Below are positions 50,875-64,000 of a DNA stretch of 64,000 bases, piece by piece. The notes under the pieces are model-generated. The model did not search any database and was not told the origin of the DNA. It saw nothing but the letters and a program-made list of their open reading frames with translations. Each line of letters opens with the position of its first letter. Position 1 is the stretch's first letter. Where the stretch lies: the NCBI RefSeq assembly GCF_022539665.2, contig NC_081334.1, positions 992,001 through 1,056,000 of the forward strand, in the 5' to 3' direction. The DNA is from Daphnia carinata. Taxonomy: Eukaryota > Arthropoda > Branchiopoda > Diplostraca > Daphniidae. A program made the translations under genes and the position numbers.

Positions 50875-53707
50875 TCAGTGGAATCCAAAATTGGGCATTT
50901 TCCAGCATATATTTGGGGCAGGGTTCGCCTTGTTGTAAAGGTGATTCTGTATGTACTGACACGGACACTGAGACGTAGCACAGTGAAGTGGTGTGGGCGG
51001 TACTGGAGAGGAAACAGGGAGACCATTTGACGTACCAGAGGATTGATTACCACCACCACCACCACCAGCTGCTGGTTTGGTTTCGTACGCACAAGTAATG
51101 CCCCGCCACAGAAGAACACCAATCAGAAAATGTATAATTACTAACAAGCTACAGGCTATTACTCTATGGGATAACTTATTAATTGGAAAAGTTAATATAT
51201 ATTTATAGCTCTTGTCTGTTAAAAATAAAGCGATACCAATTTTTGCTTCAACATTCTCATCTATGCTGGTCGTCACGGCTGTCAGTGACAGACGGAAGAG
51301 AGATGGAATTTGTCGAAGCAAAAATTCCTCGCAGAAAGTGTAATTTTAAAGAAATTGACATGGACCTGTGGCATTGTAGGCATTGATTGCAGCGAGCAGT
51401 TGCAAGTCGAGACTTCCTCGAGCCAATCCTTTAGCCCACCGCTGGCTGTAACGAAGAAGCAATATGCCCGCCCTTGCCTACACACAAGACACATTGGCAA
51501 ATACAATCCAGCAATGTTTAGAACTCTTTGGGGTAAGGCTGTTAAATTTAAATGTTCAAGGCAGTCGCGGATTAGTTTTCACTGATTACTCAAGTTTCTT
51601 AATTTTCAGAACTGGTAGCTTTCTGAATGTCAACGTCCACTTGGGTACATAATTTAAAAGAATTTTAAATAACAAATGAAAATAAAAAACCAGAATGGCT
51701 ACCAGTTGCCACTTAGCAAAAAGAATTCCTGAAAATGCTTTCTCAGGTTCAAAGGTTGTTCCTTTTCTTTCTTTCTTTTTTTTTTTTGTTGGTTTGTTTG
51801 TTTGCTTTCTTCTTTTGCGCGTTATGTTAGAAAATAGAAGCGCCTGCTAAATAAAATAAGAAACTATACTATTCTAAAAATAGGTCAGGACGTCAGGAGG
51901 AAAGGAGTTAAAAAGCCGCTAATGGTGTTATTCGAGGGGAGCGCAAGAGCAGGAGCAACAACTGCGCGGGTCTTTGCGAGGTTTGTTTCTCAAATAGTCT
52001 TCAATAAATTGACAGAGGCAGAGGGCGGAACTATGATGGCGGGGGCGGGGATAATTGGCGTGAGGGGCAATTCCAAAGGAAGGGTTAGCAGAATTGTAGG
52101 TGTTGTAGCTATCATCTACACTCCAATCGAGCCTGTGACGAAGGAATTCCTTGGCCCATCTTTGAGCGTAGCGTAACAGCAATCGTTCGGCACTCTCCTA
52201 ATGTACATGGGCATGCGTTTTAAAAAAGTCCAGTTTACTCTAAAACTATTCATCTATCTGATACTATGTAAAGGCTGTTTGCAGACACTGCCACATTTAA
52301 ACGTGCACGAAGCAAAAGCATTCACAAAAGGCATACTTGTTTTCGCGATATGCGAATGGGGTTGGCGCCAGCCACTACAATGTCCGTATCGTCAATGTCC
52401 ATTCGCTGGCGCATCTGTCTTTGGCGTTGTAAATCTTCAGCATTGGTCTCTGTTCGATTTGCATGACCTTCCGCATCCAGCAATGCTTGTAGCTTTCTCT
52501 ACTCAAAGCCCAAAACACTGAAATCAAACACAGTACAGAATGTTGCCATTGAAAGACATCACTCACCACACAGTCCGTTGTATCAAAATAAATGAAGCAC
52601 AAATGGGTTTTGTGACAGGAAAGCTTTCCTCGATCGTCGACACCCAGAATAATGCGGTGACGCGTTAATGTTTGATTCGCCTTAGCAACCGCTTTTTCTA
52701 GCCCGTGGTTCATCTGCCGTTACAAAACAACAGACGTGAACTTTTCAAATAGGTCATTGATACAATGGTATTCTGAAAATGACTTACTTTGTTTTTCATC
52801 CACATGCAAACAAATATAGCTCCGGCATTTATGATCAACCAGATCACTCCGCATCCAAAGAGAGTGATGCCTTTAGCACCCGAGAAGAGTAGACCAAGTA
52901 AAACAATAAATGAGGCCAAGAGCCAAGCCATCAATAATCTTTTGTAGCACAAATTGTATGCTGTGAAGCGAACATCATGTACTAAGGTCTCCATGATTTG
53001 GACATAATCTTCCACTGTCAACTATCAACAACAAAATTATCCAATTTAGATAGAAAAGAAAAATAAGACAAAAACAAAAAATACACATTTGAATATTTAC
53101 TGCTTAAAACTATGGGACTTACACTAAGTCCTTCTGCCATAAGTTCTTCAGGTACAAGTTCTGGACGAAATTCAGCAGGTGTAATCCAAGGCCACTTTTG
53201 ATTGACAGGCAACACAGTCACTATAACATCCCCATTAGCTGTAACAAAACAAAGAAAAAACTGATTCAAAAAAACACAAATAAAACACTTATAATTAAAA
53301 AAAAACATCTGCCAAGTTTCTACATGTGAATTAAACTGTTTAACTAATTGGTACTTACAAAAACCTCTTTGAATTGAAGGATCCACCATAGCAGCCAAAT
53401 TGTTTTCAGCACCATCAAGATCATCAAGATTAATATTTCTCATTGTTGGGTTAACGGTTTTTTGTAAATCTTCGCCTTGAACATCTCCTTCAGGTACTTT
53501 TAGTTGGGCTAACTGTTTTAATTTATCAATGTCAATCTGGACAGTCTCTGTGTCGATGACTGCTCCATTATAATTTGACATTGTCGATGCAGCAGGAGGA
53601 TTCTCTGTATGGTTGGACGGTTTAAGTTCATTGTTTTCATCAAACTGGACCCATTTTTTTTCCACAGGGCTGCTTCTCTGCTCTTCATTCCCCATTTTGT
53701 CAGACAT
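50875..53707 (-). CDS. TMEM268: TMEM268 homologue with alternative terminal exons
   Basis: Common exons: 53707-53359, 53238-53123, 53021-52788, 52713-52567 and 52498-52337 (336 codons, ending in phase 0). They encode an acidic N-terminus, two adjacent membrane spans in exon 3 (around LLMAWLLASFIVLLGLLF and LFGCGVIWLIINAGAIFVC), and LTRHRIILGVDD...LCFIYFDTTDCV, which parallels RHRVLLGVTD...WFVYFDLENCV of vertebrate TMEM268. Two endings fit: exon 52197-51928 (ERLLLRYAQRWAKEFL to LCLCQFIEDYLRNK, 425 aa in total) or exons 51477-51366 and 51071-50875 (ILLLRYSQRWAKGLA to QCPCQYIQNHLYNK, 438 aa). The endings are homologous to each other and both match the CPCQLIEAYI-type tail of vertebrate TMEM268. 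The role is poorly known: an endomembrane or cell-surface protein. The two endings could also reflect partial gene duplication. Confidence 0.8.
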
Positions 53708-54530
53708 ATTGTTAAACCTGAATGAGAAAGGAGGTCACATCAGTATGGTCACTTCAGTATGAAATCCAGACAGGAAAAACAATAATATTTTTTTGAGTAA
53801 ATCACTAAGATATTATATGGGAAAGAAATAAAAAGTACTGATTCAATGTATTCATTCTTTGCCACAAACGTGTAGAAATATTTGCTAGACGAATTTCACG
53901 CAACTGCTCTGATAGAAAAAAAAAAACTTGACCATATGTTAATCGATACTATCAATTCTCTCAAAATGCGGGGAGAACACAAAAATAAAGGGTAGAAAAC
54001 CAAACGTTTACCGATATTTGATGACGACGGCCACACCCTTTAAAAGTTTAGTCTAACCATCAAAACATATTTTTCCACACAAGCAAGTCACAAGTTTATG
54101 TGTCTTGTATTCCGGACGTAGTCTACTACCACATACGTGGGGGGAAGGGAAAGAATAAATATATAATTAAATACGGGCTAGCTATACAAATCCCTTCTGA
54201 CCAACGAGTCGAAGTTAAGAATTCGCAACTGGTTTTAAGAAATGAGAGGCCTAACGTATTTAACTATAGCTATATATTACAAAAGATGCGATAATGCAAG
54301 GATGGTATAGCTTTGAATTTGAATAACGCTCCACTCAATTTGATTCAAAGATGAAAGATAACGACTGCAGATAAAGCCTTAAAGCGCCACTCCACATAAC
54401 TGAGGCAATAGCTCTAGGCATTACCATTGACATTGCAGTACCAATATCCCTATACTCTGTAGTCTGTACTGGTAACTTTTTAGCAATTCTGAATGACCCA
54501 TTAAATAACGTTCTTAGTAAATTATAGAAT
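53708..54530. promoter_or_regulatory. Divergent spacer between TMEM268 and Rab8
   Basis: 823 bp separate the two opposite start codons and would hold both promoters and 5' UTRs. No exon or clear TATA box was seen. Confidence 0.4.
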
Positions 54531-55865
54531 ATGGCCAAGACCTACGATTACCTGTTTAAATTACTACTCATTGGAGATTCTGGCGTCGGGAAAACATGCG
54601 TCTTATTTCGCTTTAGCGAAGATGCCTTCAACTCGACTTTCATCTCGACCATTGGTATACGCCGTTTTTTTTCCTTCCTATGTCGTTTTCCGTGAACGTT
54701 GTAACCACTGAGTCATCCATTTCATTTTGAATGAGATCCGGTTGCGTTAGATCTACAAGATGTTTTGTTTTAATGAAATTTTAACAAACCCCACTGAATT
54801 GCTTTTTCTCCTACAGGAATAGACTTTAAGATTAGAACTATTGAATTGGATGGAAAGAAAATAAAACTGCAAATATGGTAGGTGTCGAGTCTATGTGAAG
54901 CTTCTAAGTTATCTATATTTTAAAGTTTACATCTTATTTTCATAGGGATACAGCAGGCCAGGAACGATTCCGCACAATAACAACAGCGTAAGCACTGTGA
55001 TGATACCAAATGTTATTGGAACATCAAAATAAGCCTAATGACAATTAACATTTTTCCAGTTATTATCGTGGTGCAATGGGAATCATGTTGGTTTATGACA
55101 TCACCAACGATAAGAGCTTTGACAACATCAAAAACTGGATACGAAATATTGAGGAACATGCATCAGCTGATGTAGAAAAAATGATATTGGGGAACAAATG
55201 TGACATGAATGACAAAAGACAGGTAATTTTCTCCCCTGACCCATCTGTTGAATCCTACAAAATATTGAACATCATGCTGGTCCCTTGTGTAGGTCTCCAA
55301 AGATCGTGGAGAACAACTCGCCATCGAGTACGGCATTAAATTCATGGAAACCAGCGCCAAGGCTTCAATCAACGTCGAAGACGCTTTTTTCACTCTCGCC
55401 AGAGATATCAAAGCAAAGATGGAAAAGAAGCTGGTAAGATTACTACCTGTTAAGTTCCCGTCCACATTTTGGCTTGTTCAGAAAAAGAACGATTTTTTCA
55501 TCTTATTTTCCTTTGTTTCGCCCGTATTGGATGCCATTTCCCTTCTTGGTGTACAGAAGGTAATTGATTTCGTCAAAAGTGACGTTTGCATGAGCAGTTT
55601 GCACAGTAGGACAGTTGCAACGCAACATATTTCCCCTGAATTCTTCTGTTTGTTTTTCCGAAAGTCCGCCCCGATTGGTTTCCTCAATTTCCTAGCGTTG
55701 TGCCTCCTGGCACGTTCAATGCGACATTAAACTTATTCATTCGTGGATTCTATTTTTTAGGAGGCGAGTCACCCGTCAGGCAAAGGCGGAGGTCATCAGA
55801 TAAAGGCCGACGAACCTCCACGGAAGCCTCTAACGTCTTGGCTCTCTCGGTGTTCTATACTCTGA
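54531..55865 (+). CDS. Rab8: Rab8 small GTPase, complete, six exons
   Basis: Rab8 directs post-Golgi vesicle transport to the plasma membrane and primary cilium, cycling GTP/GDP and binding membranes through prenyl groups. Exons: 54531-54654, 54817-54877, 54946-54987, 55060-55222, 55293-55433 and 55761-55865; phases agree and the product is 211 aa. Motifs: P loop GDSGVGKT (15-22), switch [12 protein letters not shown], switch [11 protein letters not shown] (62-70, with Gln67), NKCD (about 121-124) and ETSAK (about 149-153). [18 protein letters not shown] and [18 protein letters not shown] are diagnostic for Rab8. The tail is hypervariable ([13 protein letters not shown], then [11 protein letters not shown]) and ends CSIL, a CaaX box ending in Leu that predicts geranylgeranylation. 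Confidence 0.96.
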
Positions 55866-57262
55866 TTCAGCAAACGCTTAGTTAATGTGATTTTTTTTAA
55901 TACGAAAAATTTCTCTTGCCCTATCTTTACCCTCACCTTGTATTTTTTGGAACCCCTCATATAAATTAAGTAATTTTTTTGTTCGGCACCCATTTGTTTT
56001 TTTTTCCTCTTTTTTTTAATTTTTAATTTTGCTTTGTTTAGTTGAATGGCTGATTAATAACAATCAGATAAAAAACAAAACAAACAAAAAAAAAACGGAA
56101 GGAGACAAAAGGAGAATCAAGTCACCGCAATAAGAGGGCTCCCAATGGAGATCATATCCCCTAAATCCTTTTTGTACAGTGAAAGCGTCAACTGATTTTT
56201 GAATTCACCCTTTGCAACAAAACTTTCTTTTCCTGGTCTTTTTTTTTAAATGCCCACTAACAAATGTGCGCCCTTTCATGCGCGCCACAGTTCTAGATCA
56301 CGTTTGGCAACCCATGACCTTCGTCACTGGTGAACTTCTTGCCCCTTTCTACAAAGTGACTGAATACAAAAACAAAGAACTTCTTGATTTTTCGCCTTGT
56401 TCGTATGGGAGCAGTGTATGTTGAACGACCGTACTCATATCTGATAAGCACACGGAATAACACTAGCGACAACAAACGAGGAAAGGATCAAGGGCAAAGG
56501 CAGGTAGACGGGAAAATTGCTAGAAGTTGATTTTCATAGACGTGACGATATCATCGAAAACAATTCTATCGGCGTTAATACGAATTATCAGAGCCGACTA
56601 GGTACGCCCAAAATATTGGGATAATAATAATATTTTTTTTTTACACATTGAATCTCAAACTGTAGGTATTACTTCATTCCAAAGAAAGGAAAAAAAAAAT
56701 CTCTGACGACGGGAATGTTAAAAAAAATTAAACTTTTTGAAATGAATTCAGAAGATGAAATCAAATGAAAAAAAAAATGGGGGAAGGACGAGGAATACTT
56801 TTGTTAAGTGACATTTACCATCCAACACTTGGAACATAAGTGAGGCGGAGATTTTACATTCAAGGAAACCGCAATGAAAATGAAAATTACAATAGCAATC
56901 TATATGAGCACACGCACTTCGACATGCGTTGCAGAACAACATATGGGGAATATAAGAGGGACCGCAAACGAGGAAAAAGGGGGAGAGGGGTAGATAAGAC
57001 AAGCGACAGTAATGGATATCGTGCTCTATGCATGATTCGCATTCCATCCATCAACGACAGTCTGGAACGAACGGCAATTATGAGGGAGGATGCGACGCCA
57101 CGTCAGTCTCGTGATGAACATCAACCCTGGCATTATGGCGGTGGATCTCATCATCACGTCCCTCTTTCGGAATATCATAAAATTGCGGATTATTTAGATT
57201 TTGCGTCGGCGACGAACATACGACCCCTGATTTACTGTTCTTCAAGTATAGCTTGTGACGAT
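55866..57262. other. Convergent 3' region between Rab8 and NPC1
   Basis: It contains the Rab8 3' UTR and the NPC1 3' UTR. A 160-codon plus-strand open frame at 56840-57319 overlaps the NPC1 3' end, has low-complexity composition and lacks splice or family support. Confidence 0.5.
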
Positions 57263-60200
57263 TTACGCCAGGTCCTGCAAAATAAAATTAAAATTCGTGA
57301 ATTGGCGTCTCAACTTTAGCAGCATGTCAACAAAAGAAAAACTGAGCAGAAAAATTTAAGAAAAGGTGCGAGCAACACGAATCCGCATACCTGAACCCCC
57401 TGTTAACTGTTAAGGCATTCGAACGAAATAAAAGATCGACACGAAAGCTGGAAACGAGTTAGCGTTGAAGATTGAAAAACAAAAACCAAAGAGAAAGGGA
57501 GAAAATGAGTAGGAATGTTTGAGCAGATTAAATAAACAACCCAGGCAGAGTGTAAATGGCAAAATAAAAAAAAAAATAAAAATGAACAGCAGGCAGGCAG
57601 GCAGTTTGCAGTGGGAGAGAGATTGAGTGGCCTTACGTTATTTTCTGTTTCAGCTTGGCTGAGCGTTACATGAACGGTTCGTCGCTGTAAGGAGACGCTG
57701 TGCTGCCACGCCTTCAGCTTATTTTGAGGGGGTCCTAAAAACGCGACCACACGTTGATTCACAAGTTAGACAGAAACAACGGTACGAAACGACCCATTTA
57801 ACACACGATATAAACCCGTTTGAACATAGGAAAACACTATCCCTTCGGCAGAAACAGAACCTCAAAACGAGTTGTCCTTTGCAGTGTTCCTTAAGTGTAC
57901 GTACGTATGTAAACCATTACAGACGAACGGTATCGGACCCGTGTTACTGCCACGATTTCCGCATACCATCGGAAGCTATGGAATTTCTCCATTGGACAAA
58001 TTTCACAGCTCGAATCGACAGATGCGTACGGACGACGAAGCCCAAAACGAATAGAAAGAAAATTATTTATTTTTTTGTTTACCGATGAAAGACAACAAGA
58101 CTGGCAAGAAGATGAGGCCATGGGCTGCACCAATCAACACGATACCCAAGTACATGCGGAAGTAGAAGACTTGGAAAATCTGCGACTTGGCAAAAGCCAA
58201 AACAACGATTCCTCCGAATTTGGTCAGCGTGATGCCAGACAAAACCTACGGAATGGGTTCAACACTCAAATTACATCAACTGATGGATATTTTTAACAAG
58301 AACATGATTCGTACCGAGCTTCCCATTCTGACAAGAGATTCCTTGGATCGGGCAATGCGAGTGGGTTCAATCGACACGGCAAAGGCACGGACGATGTGAC
58401 TGCAGAATTCCACAGAGATACCGACAGCCTAAAAAAATGAAAGTTTACTCATAATGTTTGATTTGATTCCTTTTAGTTTAAATCAGGATGATGATATTAC
58501 CATGACAAGGTTGACGAGAGATACTGCATTGAGCGTAATGTCCCACAAGTACATGAGGCCGAACAGGTCGACCAAAATCATGATAATTGTGATGAGAACA
58601 ACGACCGATGAATGGATGTCAAGACCGAGGAGGATGAACGTCACGACAAATATAGCCGCAATGGAGATGCTGAGACTGATGATCACATCGCGCCACATCG
58701 TCAAGTATTGTTCGTAATAGACGTAGAAAATACTGTAGGGGAATACTTCCACCGTGCTATTGGCAACTGCAGACAGAGTTTCGGATATACTATCGGAAAT
58801 GACTCGGGCTTCAATCAGTGCTGAGTAAAAGTCTTTTGACGTCCTGAGGATTGAGTGGTAGGTCATAAAGTAATTAGCTCCAACTGTCAAATTGTCTTGA
58901 GCGCCGTTATAAACCAACGCCTAAAATATTAGGGAAAAAAACAAACATGAATGTCTGAAGATCCTTTTCTCTGAAACGTTTAGATACATACCTGTCCATA
59001 CGCTGCGTGACCTCCTTTTGGACACAATTCGCAGGGGTTATCGATCAAGAAAGTGGGCAGCCAGTTGTTGAACGTCCTTGGGTCGGGCCATAGTTTTTCC
59101 TCGTCGATGAATGTTTTGTCGCATTCAACACAGTCCAGGAAAGGATCTAAACAAATCAATACAATAAAAGACATCAATGGCCGAGCTACAAAATGAATGA
59201 CATTGTTTTTTTACCTGGTTGGAAGGCTGGACAGAAATCTCCGGTAATGCCATTGACTTTACAACACTCAGAAATTCTAAACCAATCGAGGTAATCGTCT
59301 ATCCAGGAAGCTGGCGTAGCAGCAATGTACGAACGGCTCTTGTTCTTGGAGGCCAAATAGATTTGCGTGACGAGGGAATCGGTGTCACATCCACGACCGC
59401 CGCAAAGTTTTTGCTGTGCAAGCTGATCCGTGTAATTGTAAGAGCTCTCTTTCACGACAAAGTAAACCGGGGCACCGACCGAAAGATACTTGGCGAGATA
59501 CTATTCAAAAAGGTGAATAAAAACCATTACATTTCTTGCGTCAATCAATCTTTGAAGAATGACTTACGGCAAAATAATCCAGCATGTACGAATCTTCAGG
59601 CATAGAGAGTTCTTGATCAAGTCCAACTTCAACGCGAGGTGTCAGAGCAATTGAAGCGCAAAGCCAACCGAAGAAAACGACCATGACAACAGCTCGCATG
59701 GGTTTCGACAAAATGAATGGCGCATAAGCGTCCTGGAATAGTTTGTACAGTGCCCCTTCGGCAGCAGCGGCATCTTTAGGGTCGTTCTTCTTTCCGACTT
59801 GGACACAACAGCAAATGTCCAGGCGATTGCTCTTCAGGGTACAAGCAAATAAAAATCAATTAGTACCGGATATTGCGCATTGAGCTGAGTGGCATCAAAA
59901 CTAACCTCTTGCCGAGCTGTATCGAGCGAGAACAGGCCGATAAAGCAGGTCATCTGCAGCAAAAAGTCCAGAAGCAGGGCCATACCAGCGTACAGCGCAA
60001 ACGCTTTGACGGCAGGCATTCCCGACAACGCCCCTGCGACGATGCAAGGATAACAACATAAGCAACAAAGGACGCTTAAAATAGATCAAACAGCCAATGG
60101 GAATACCAAGGAAAAAGCAAAAGGCTTCTGAAATGGAGGAGAGCAACATAGACGGAGCCACTTCACCGACGATGCGGCCAATATGTTCCTCGTGCGTCTC

Positions 60201-63200
60201 GTTGGCACGGCGGGGTTCACGTTGGTAGGTTTGGACTAAGATGAAAATATTGTCGACACCGACAGCCAATACCAAGAAGGGAATAACTTCAATGATGATA
60301 AGGGTAGCAGGTACTCCAATGTAGCCGTAGAAACCGATGGATGCGACGACGGACAAGAGCACAATGATGACGCCACCAATACCCAGGGTAATCTTGCTGT
60401 CCACCTATAAAAAAAGAAGTAGGATGTTAAAACTTTGCGAAACCCATTTTAAATAATAAAAGAAGGTGCTATAAATTTGCATACCAATAGCCTGGAGAAG
60501 GATCGAGCTTGGCCGAGAGCGATGGCAATATACGCAAACATGATGCAATACGATATGGCAATGGTAATAACGTCCGACTGGCTTGCACGAGTCAACTCGT
60601 CTTCAATGGAACGTTCGGCCATGTAGGCTACCGACATGTACTTTGGCATCTTATTTTCCTTCCAGTATTTCATGTATTCCAAAAATCTGAAAAGTTCAAA
60701 TCAATTAAGGTTAGTCGTTGAAATAGCTGAAAAAAATTTAATAAATAATAACAAGCGAATGAATCATTTACTTCTTTTCCCAGTCTTTAGCCGGGCCCAA
60801 AAGGTCTTTGTCTGCCTTATTGTTGACGATGAAAGTTAAAATGAGGGCGGTGGCGTTCATGTACAGAGATTCGTCGCTGACGCTTTCGTTTTCGCCATTG
60901 CGGAAACCTCCGAGAACGACGTAGGGGAATGCTGGCCCACCGTATTCAGCCAAACAACCAATTTGCTCCAAGGCACCGGTAGTTTCATTTTGCCATTTGA
61001 AATTATTGTCGTAAGGCATCAGTGGATTCCTGAAAGTAAAAAATGGAGAAAATGTCAAACCAACCCACGAAAGCATTAGAAAACCACGTCGTACTTGGAA
61101 CAGTAGATGGCGTGATCCAAGTAGGTGTAATTATAGCCATTCGTAGTGCCAACAACAGATTTGAGCAAATAGTCTTCACGGCCCTGCCACCAACCCAAGA
61201 CGCTCTGAATGGTACATTCGTTGACATCGGGGGCCATGGGCTTGTAGCAAATGTTACCCAACGTTGTGTTCAACTCATCGCCCATTATCTGATGTGAAAA
61301 ACAATCAACAGTTTAGTGACAATTCTCAAGAACTTAATTATAAAAAAACAAAAACTCACGGCTTCGATATCGTGTTGTAAATGAAGGGCTTCAAGGAGGA
61401 AGTCAAGTCTAAAGGCGGGTCCGAACCTTTTGGTGCCTGATAAGGTTTCATAGTCAAACTGTTGAAAACAAAGAAAAAAAGAAGACAAAATTAAAAATAC
61501 ATACATATTTAGTTAGACTTGAAATTATCTGTTGATTAATACGTACGCCTGAAATATATTCGGCGTGAAGGATAACCTGCTCTGTGCGATAGAAAGGGGT
61601 GAAACTCTTATCGAAATAGTCTTTTTCTTGACGGGAGCGACTCTCGGGGGCAGCCCAAAGCTCAACCGGATCGATGGTGACTTCCAGGTAGATAACGCCC
61701 ACGGTCAGGGCGGTGGCCACCGAAATACCCAGGAAAAGGACCATCCACGGCCATCTAGCGCAAACTGACAAACCGCAAAAAAACGAAAAACACAGTCAAT
61801 TGGGAAAGTTCATTTAACGTGTTCATAGATCCAATCAAAAACTTACAAGTGCCCCACGCGGTGAAGAATGATTCGAGCGCCTTTTCCATGGACGCTCCTG
61901 CTCGTTCCATGAACGAGCCCTGAACGTATTCATATTGCGAGTCGGTAGACGACGTCGTAGAGATGGTCGGCTGCAGCGAACGACGTTTGACTCCGCGTGC
62001 TAAACAATCGATAATCAAATGTCAGGACAAAGACAAAACGATATCGAGATCACTTCAATCAAACTTTCGCTAAAAACCCCAATCGACTAATCAAAACATC
62101 GCCACGCAACTGCTGGCGGTGCGGGTCGCCAGCCGCACGCGCGTTTACTCGCCGTTTGTGAACGGGGCGTGGCGATGCTTCGGGTCGTCAAAGAAAAAAG
62201 GGAAAGTTTGATGAAGCAATGTTTTGCTTTTTTTTTCGAGAGTACAAAACAAGAATGCTTGTGGAATTGATCAGATTGTGGTGGGGAAAGAAAATGGGGA
62301 AGGAGAAGGTCAGGACAGACGGGAATATGTTGAAACAATCGTAAAAGCAGTCGATGCAAAACGTGTTAGAGTCCCGTACACCTAACAATAGCGTAATCGT
62401 AATCAAAGCATTCAATTGATGTTTTTTTTTAGTGCCAACGCGTTGCAAATGAACAGTGAGAAAAAAGAACGAAGACATTCTACGGTAGAAAATAAGATAG
62501 TTCATGGAAACCCCGTGAGTCTCTGCAAGCCATCCACACCAAAAAATGCATGCAATAATCGTGAAGACGGTGATTCGTCAAATGTGAAGGTTCCCTTCAG
62601 GACAACTGAAACAATCAATCGCAAAATGACGTCAACGTTCACAACGGGGCGAAGGAAAAAAAAAAATATGTTTTCGAAAATATATCAAAGCACGTAGAAA
62701 AATAAAGAAAGAAAAAAGGGGGCCTATTAAAAACGCACAATTATGCTTGCCAACGGGTGTGTACGAAAAAGGGACGTTGCGTGAAAAATTTCCAAAGAAA
62801 GAAAATTTTTTTTTTTACCACACCCATAGACTAACCGTAAAAAAAAAAGAACCTAATAATAAGACGGACTGGCTTTTTTTCAAGTGGGTCAGTAGGTTTC
62901 GCATCGTCGGCAAGCACAATATTGTAGGCGTAAATAAACGAGGCATTTTTCTTTCTCTTTTTTCAACCTATGCGATGTTCCCGTTATCACCCCACGACAA
63001 GAGCGCACCCACGGAAAACGAACACAACGAAACGTACAAACAAAATCACACATCAACTCGAAAAAAAAAAAAAAATAATTGAAAGATAAAACGTGCAAAA
63101 TCCGATCGATATTTCTGTAGATCCAGCGAAGATCCTAGTTGGCAAGTGCAATTGTTTTTGAGCAGGAGGGAATGGGGGAGTAGATAAGAGGAGTAGGATG

Positions 63201-63486
63201 TAGAATTTAAAAAAAGAAAATACAAAAAAAACAAAAAAAACCGCGTGTTTATAAGTAAACCGGTGGATCCACCTACAATGGCTGTTCGAGTGTTGAGCTG
63301 GTCCTTGGCCAGAAGAAGAAGTTTGTGTCGCCGAAGTGGGAGTTGCAGTGGTTTTAGGTTGGTGCAATGGCTCTACTTCATCATCGAGGGCCGGTAGCGA
63401 GAGATTATGCGTGGCGGCGCCGGCAAGGCGCCTCCCCACCGAATCCCACCCTCGGCTGATCGTCTCCAGCCCGTCGTCCAGTATAA
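57263..63486 (-). CDS. NPC1: NPC1 (Niemann-Pick C1) cholesterol transporter, C-terminal ~1,090 residues, 5' end outside window
   Basis: NPC1 takes cholesterol from NPC2 and passes it across the lysosomal membrane. Exons: 63486-63277, 61999-61847, 61764-61547, 61458-61360, 61288-61095, 61029-60772, 60686-60485, 60404-60107, 60033-59906, 59831-59568, 59500-59215, 59146-58992, 58920-58501, 58428-58315, 58245-58083, 57734-57637, then probably a 9-nt micro-exon 57399-57391 and 57274-57263 (TAA). In order they encode a cytosolic linker, span 2 ([19 protein letters not shown]), the middle luminal domain with [20 protein letters not shown], the sterol-sensing domain ([20 protein letters not shown] through [20 protein letters not shown]), the Cys-rich luminal loop ([28 protein letters not shown]) and the C-terminal spans ([40 protein letters not shown]). 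The N-terminal domain and start codon lie beyond the right edge. The last two exons are the least certain part, and the predicted tail lacks the LLNF-type sorting signal of human NPC1. Confidence 0.93.
62000..63276 (-). other. Longest NPC1 intron within the window (1,277 bp)
   Basis: It is bounded by a GTAGGT donor and a GTTTAG acceptor. It holds A and T homopolymers and no recognisable exon; its open frames are short and compositionally biased. Confidence 0.6.
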
Positions 63487-64000
63487 CTACACGTGACACA
63501 CACGACCGTTATACAAATACAAACTTTTCGTCGTTTTTCTTTGGAAAGAAAAAAGACCACGGAAAACACATACGACCAATACTAAAACGAGAAAAATATG
63601 TGGACACCCATTTCGTCGTCGCCCCCTGGATTACAACATTTTCAACTTTCACACATCTCCCAATTTAGATGCGTGTTCCCAAACAAACGAAACCCGACAA
63701 ACAGCTCTAAACTTTGGGGGGAAAAAAACGGGATGGAAACTGTTTAAAACGGACAATAACCCCGCAACATAAACAACAAGGGCATGAACTGAATGCCCGA
63801 TGAAATAAGCCATTTTTTGTTGTTGTTGTTGTTTGATGACAGTGTTAATCAAGTCCCAAACAGTTAAAGTCATCCGTCAGTGTGTGTTTTTCTTTTGAAA
63901 ACACACAGCAATGTCCATCTTTGAAACCAAGTCTTTGGTGCTCCCATTATCCCAGTCGTTGTGAATTTTTTTTGCTCGGGCCAACGAAATGTTGTCGTCT
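63487..64000 (-). other. NPC1 intron running off the window
   Basis: Upstream of the linker-exon acceptor (CGTGTAG). I see no exon encoding span 1 or the N-terminal domain, so these lie beyond position 64000. A GTT/CAA-rich microsatellite is present near 63819-63833. Confidence 0.5.

Overview
The window is eukaryotic nuclear DNA, most likely from an arthropod and plausibly a branchiopod crustacean such as Daphnia. The organism call is inference: genes are split by short GT-AG introns of about 60-100 bp, homopolymer and dinucleotide runs are frequent, and the proteins are clear animal orthologues. No prokaryotic signals are present. All gene models were assembled by hand from reading frame, splice sites, phase and remembered family sequences; none was tested by alignment.

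Layout. Positions 1-32,500 are gene-poor. The only supported coding sequence there is two exons of an SLC16-like monocarboxylate transporter on the minus strand (13,840-16,766); the rest is intron-like or intergenic DNA with simple repeats. Positions 32,500-45,100 are a rearranged, repeat-rich block: foldback elements carrying a GTCGGGCTTA motif, an intact pyridoxal kinase gene sharing a 268-bp divergent spacer with a 67-aa cysteine-rich protein gene, a 4.9-kb inverted repeat whose arms both hold remains of the same multi-exon gene and whose 533-bp loop holds three tRNA-like units, and a second copy of the kinase/cysteine-rich cassette in which the kinase is broken and the small gene is intact.

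Positions 45,200-64,000 are gene-dense: a possible 70-aa gene (-), a secreted six-cysteine peptide (+), ALDH8A1 (-, complete), a TMEM268 homologue (-) with two alternative sets of terminal exons, Rab8 (+, complete), and NPC1 (-, from the linker after its first membrane span to the C-terminus; the N-terminal domain lies beyond the right edge).

How the genes relate. Most are unrelated housekeeping genes: vitamin B6 salvage (PDXK), tryptophan/kynurenine breakdown (ALDH8A1), post-Golgi traffic (Rab8) and lysosomal cholesterol export (NPC1). Two possible links, PLP supply to the kynurenine pathway and Rab8/NPC1 in membrane traffic, are chance neighbourhood as far as the sequence shows. The most unusual material is the inverted repeat with its decayed gene pair and tRNA-like loop, the duplicated divergent cassette, and the TMEM268 terminal-exon choice.
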